Origin: Tahibacter soli
GTDB taxonomy: Bacteria; Pseudomonadota; Gammaproteobacteria; Xanthomonadales; Rhodanobacteraceae
DNA: 64,000 nt
Direction: 5' to 3'
Assembly: GCF_025717065.2 (NCBI RefSeq)
Contig: NZ_JAOVZO020000001.1
Coordinates: 310,001 to 374,000, forward strand
The notes under the pieces were generated by a model. The model was not told the origin of the DNA. It saw only the letters and a list, made by a program, of their open reading frames with translations, and ran no database searches. This document shows positions 59,789-64,000 of this stretch, piece by piece. Position 1 is the first letter of the stretch, and each line of letters starts with the position of its first letter. A program made the translations under genes and the position numbers.

Positions 59789-61111
59789 ATGCGCCTGTTC
59801 TCCCTCGAAGGAAAAGTCGCCGTAGCGCTCGGCGTGTTCGCGCTCGGCGCGGGCGCGCTCGCGCTGTCGCTGTACGCCTGGCTCGAAAGCGACCTCGTCG
59901 TCGCCGCGGTGCTGCTCGCCGTGCTCGCCGTCTGCGCGCCGGTCGTCGCGCGCATGCTCACGCGCACGCCGGCCAGCCTGTTCCGTGCGCTCGCCGGCAG
60001 CGTCGCGAGCTTCAAGGACGGCGATTTCAGCTTCTCGATCGCCGCCGACCGCCGCGATGAGCTCGGCGACCTCGCGCGCGCGCACAACGAGCTCGGCCGC
60101 GTGCTGCGCGAAGAACGCCAGAACCTGTTCCAGCGCGAGCTTCTGCTCGACACCGTCGTGCAGCACACGCCGAACGCGCTGGTGCTGACCGATCCGCTCG
60201 GTCACGTGGTCTACGCGAACATCGCCGCGCGCCAGCTGCTCAACGGCGGCCAGCGGCTGCAGGGACTCACGTTCGCCGACGTCGTCGCCGAATGCCCGCC
60301 GGCTTTCGCCGCCGCGGTCGCGCACGGCGGCGACACGCTGTTCACCGTGCCGCTCGATCGGGAAGACGAAACCTTTCACTTCTCGCAACGCAGCTTCAAG
60401 CTGCAGGGACGCCTGCACTGCATGTACCTGATCAAGCGCATGACGCGCGAAATCAGCCGCCAGGAAGTGGCGACGTGGAAAAAGGTCATTCGCGTCATCA
60501 GTCACGAATTGAACAATTCCCTCGCGCCGATGCAGTCGCTCGCGCATTCCGGCCGCGTGCTAGCGCAGAAGGGCGAGTTCGGCCGCCTGGCGCCGGTGTT
60601 CGACACGATCGAGGACCGCACGCGCCACCTGCACGCGTTCATCCGCGGCTACGCCGAGTTCGCCAAGCTGCCGCAGCCGCGATCGGAGCGCGTCGCCTGG
60701 CCGGCGCTGCTCGGCGCGATCGCGCGGCAGCACCCGGAAATCGCCGTCGGCGCGGCGCCGCCGGAGCCGGGCTGGTTCGACCGCGCGCAGGTCGAGCAGG
60801 TGCTGATCAACCTCGTCAAGAACGCGCACGAGGCGGGCAGCCCGCTGGACGCGATCCGCATCGACGTGACGCAGCGCGCCGAGGAATCGCGGATCGAGGT
60901 TTCCGATCGCGGCACCGGCATGAGCGATACCGTGCTCGCGAACGCGCTGCTGCCGTTCTATTCGACCAAGCGCAGCGGCACGGGCCTCGGCCTCGCGCTC
61001 GCGCGCGAGATCGTCGAGGCGCACGGCGGTCGCATCGTGCTGGCGAACCGGGAGGACGGCGGCCTTCGCGTCGCGCTGATATTGCCGCGACCGCTCGTTG
61101 CGGCCGACTAG
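59789..61111 (+). CDS. membrane sensor histidine kinase partner
   Basis: 440 residues from the ATG at 59789 (MRLFSLEGKVAVALG). Two transmembrane helices with almost no periplasmic loop, a HAMP-like segment (FSFSIAADRRDELGDLARAHNEL), a PAS domain (VQHTPNALVLTDPLGHVVYAN) and a kinase core: His239 in VISHELNNSLAPMQSL, N box LVKNAHEAG, G boxes DRGTGMSD and GTGLGLALAREIVEAHGG. The NtrB/NtrY-like H-box suits pairing with the adjacent NtrC-type regulator. The tiny periplasmic part suggests sensing within the membrane. Confidence 0.92.
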   Translation: MRLFSLEGKVAVALGVFALGAGALALSLYAWLESDLVVAAVLLAVLAVCAPVVARMLTRTPASLFRALAGSVASFKDGDFSFSIAADRRDELGDLARAHNELGRVLREERQNLFQRELLLDTVVQHTPNALVLTDPLGHVVYANIAARQLLNGGQRLQGLTFADVVAECPPAFAAAVAHGGDTLFTVPLDREDETFHFSQRSFKLQGRLHCMYLIKRMTREISRQEVATWKKVIRVISHELNNSLAPMQSLAHSGRVLAQKGEFGRLAPVFDTIEDRTRHLHAFIRGYAEFAKLPQPRSERVAWPALLGAIARQHPEIAVGAAPPEPGWFDRAQVEQVLINLVKNAHEAGSPLDAIRIDVTQRAEESRIEVSDRGTGMSDTVLANALLPFYSTKRSGTGLGLALAREIVEAHGGRIVLANREDGGLRVALILPRPLVAAD

Positions 61112-61196
61112 CATCGACGATTGCGCGTTTGTTGCTTGCGCGCCACGTCGCGATGCGCGCTTGCTATGATCGGGCCGGGTACGGGGAGCCCTTACG

Positions 61197-64000
<2,804 letters not shown>

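Overview
The window is high-GC DNA (about two thirds G+C) with dense, mostly short-spaced genes and many 4-base start/stop overlaps (ATGA, GTGA). Gene content (HemP, NupC, DusB, B12-independent MetE, an NtrC-type two-component ABC exporter, secreted proteins ending in an IFxxGFE tail, SpvB/RHS giant protein) points to a gammaproteobacterium of the Lysobacterales (Xanthomonadales), most like Rhodanobacteraceae such as Dokdonella. This is inference from gene style, not a database match.

Layout. 1-2673: 3' part of a secreted beta-propeller gene (minus), interrupted by a frameshift near 880. 2753-11438: metK with terminator, two tandem secreted M36-like metalloproteases, a low-GC small gene, and metE behind a clear cobalamin riboswitch. 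11487-15263 (minus): compact operon of a YnbA-like CDP-alcohol phosphotransferase, PlsC-type acyltransferase, CdsA/YnbB-like cytidylyltransferase, dusB and a DUF4893 protein. 15502-18442 (plus): zinc-dependent phospholipase C/S1-P1 nuclease-like protein, parvulin isomerase and a small membrane protein, each overlapping by 4 bases. 18537-18683: four consecutive perfect hairpins. 18706-23149: secreted IFADGFEL protein, CNT nucleoside transporter, diguanylate cyclase.

23381-35698 is the accessory island: an 8.7-kb secreted SpvB/VCBS/RHS gene whose low-GC C-terminal tip carries a HELSH motif, followed in TAATG overlap by a small Cys-rich putative immunity gene. A diverged second copy of that immunity gene lies 1.6 kb on. 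Three copies (one intact, two truncated) of an HUH/REP-type transposase gene with CTGGACATCC-type repeats surround the two immunity genes.

35837-50780: housekeeping and scattered genes, including a Mn-type GDT1 transporter behind a yybP-ykoY riboswitch, a 2OG-Fe(II) oxygenase, M19 dipeptidase homologue, SDR, SMI1/KNR4 protein, TetA-like MFS pump, M23 peptidase, M4-like cytoplasmic metalloprotease and Fur-controlled hemP.

50810-64000: envelope-stress/export block. An ECF sigma, its probable anti-sigma and a two-PDZ periplasmic protein read left; divergent from them a MacA-like adaptor, an ABC ATPase, two FtsX/MacB permeases, an NtrC-family regulator and a histidine kinase read right from a consensus sigma-54 promoter preceded by TGTCC inverted repeats. 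A Ser/Thr protein kinase runs off the right edge. No tRNA, rRNA or CRISPR array was found.
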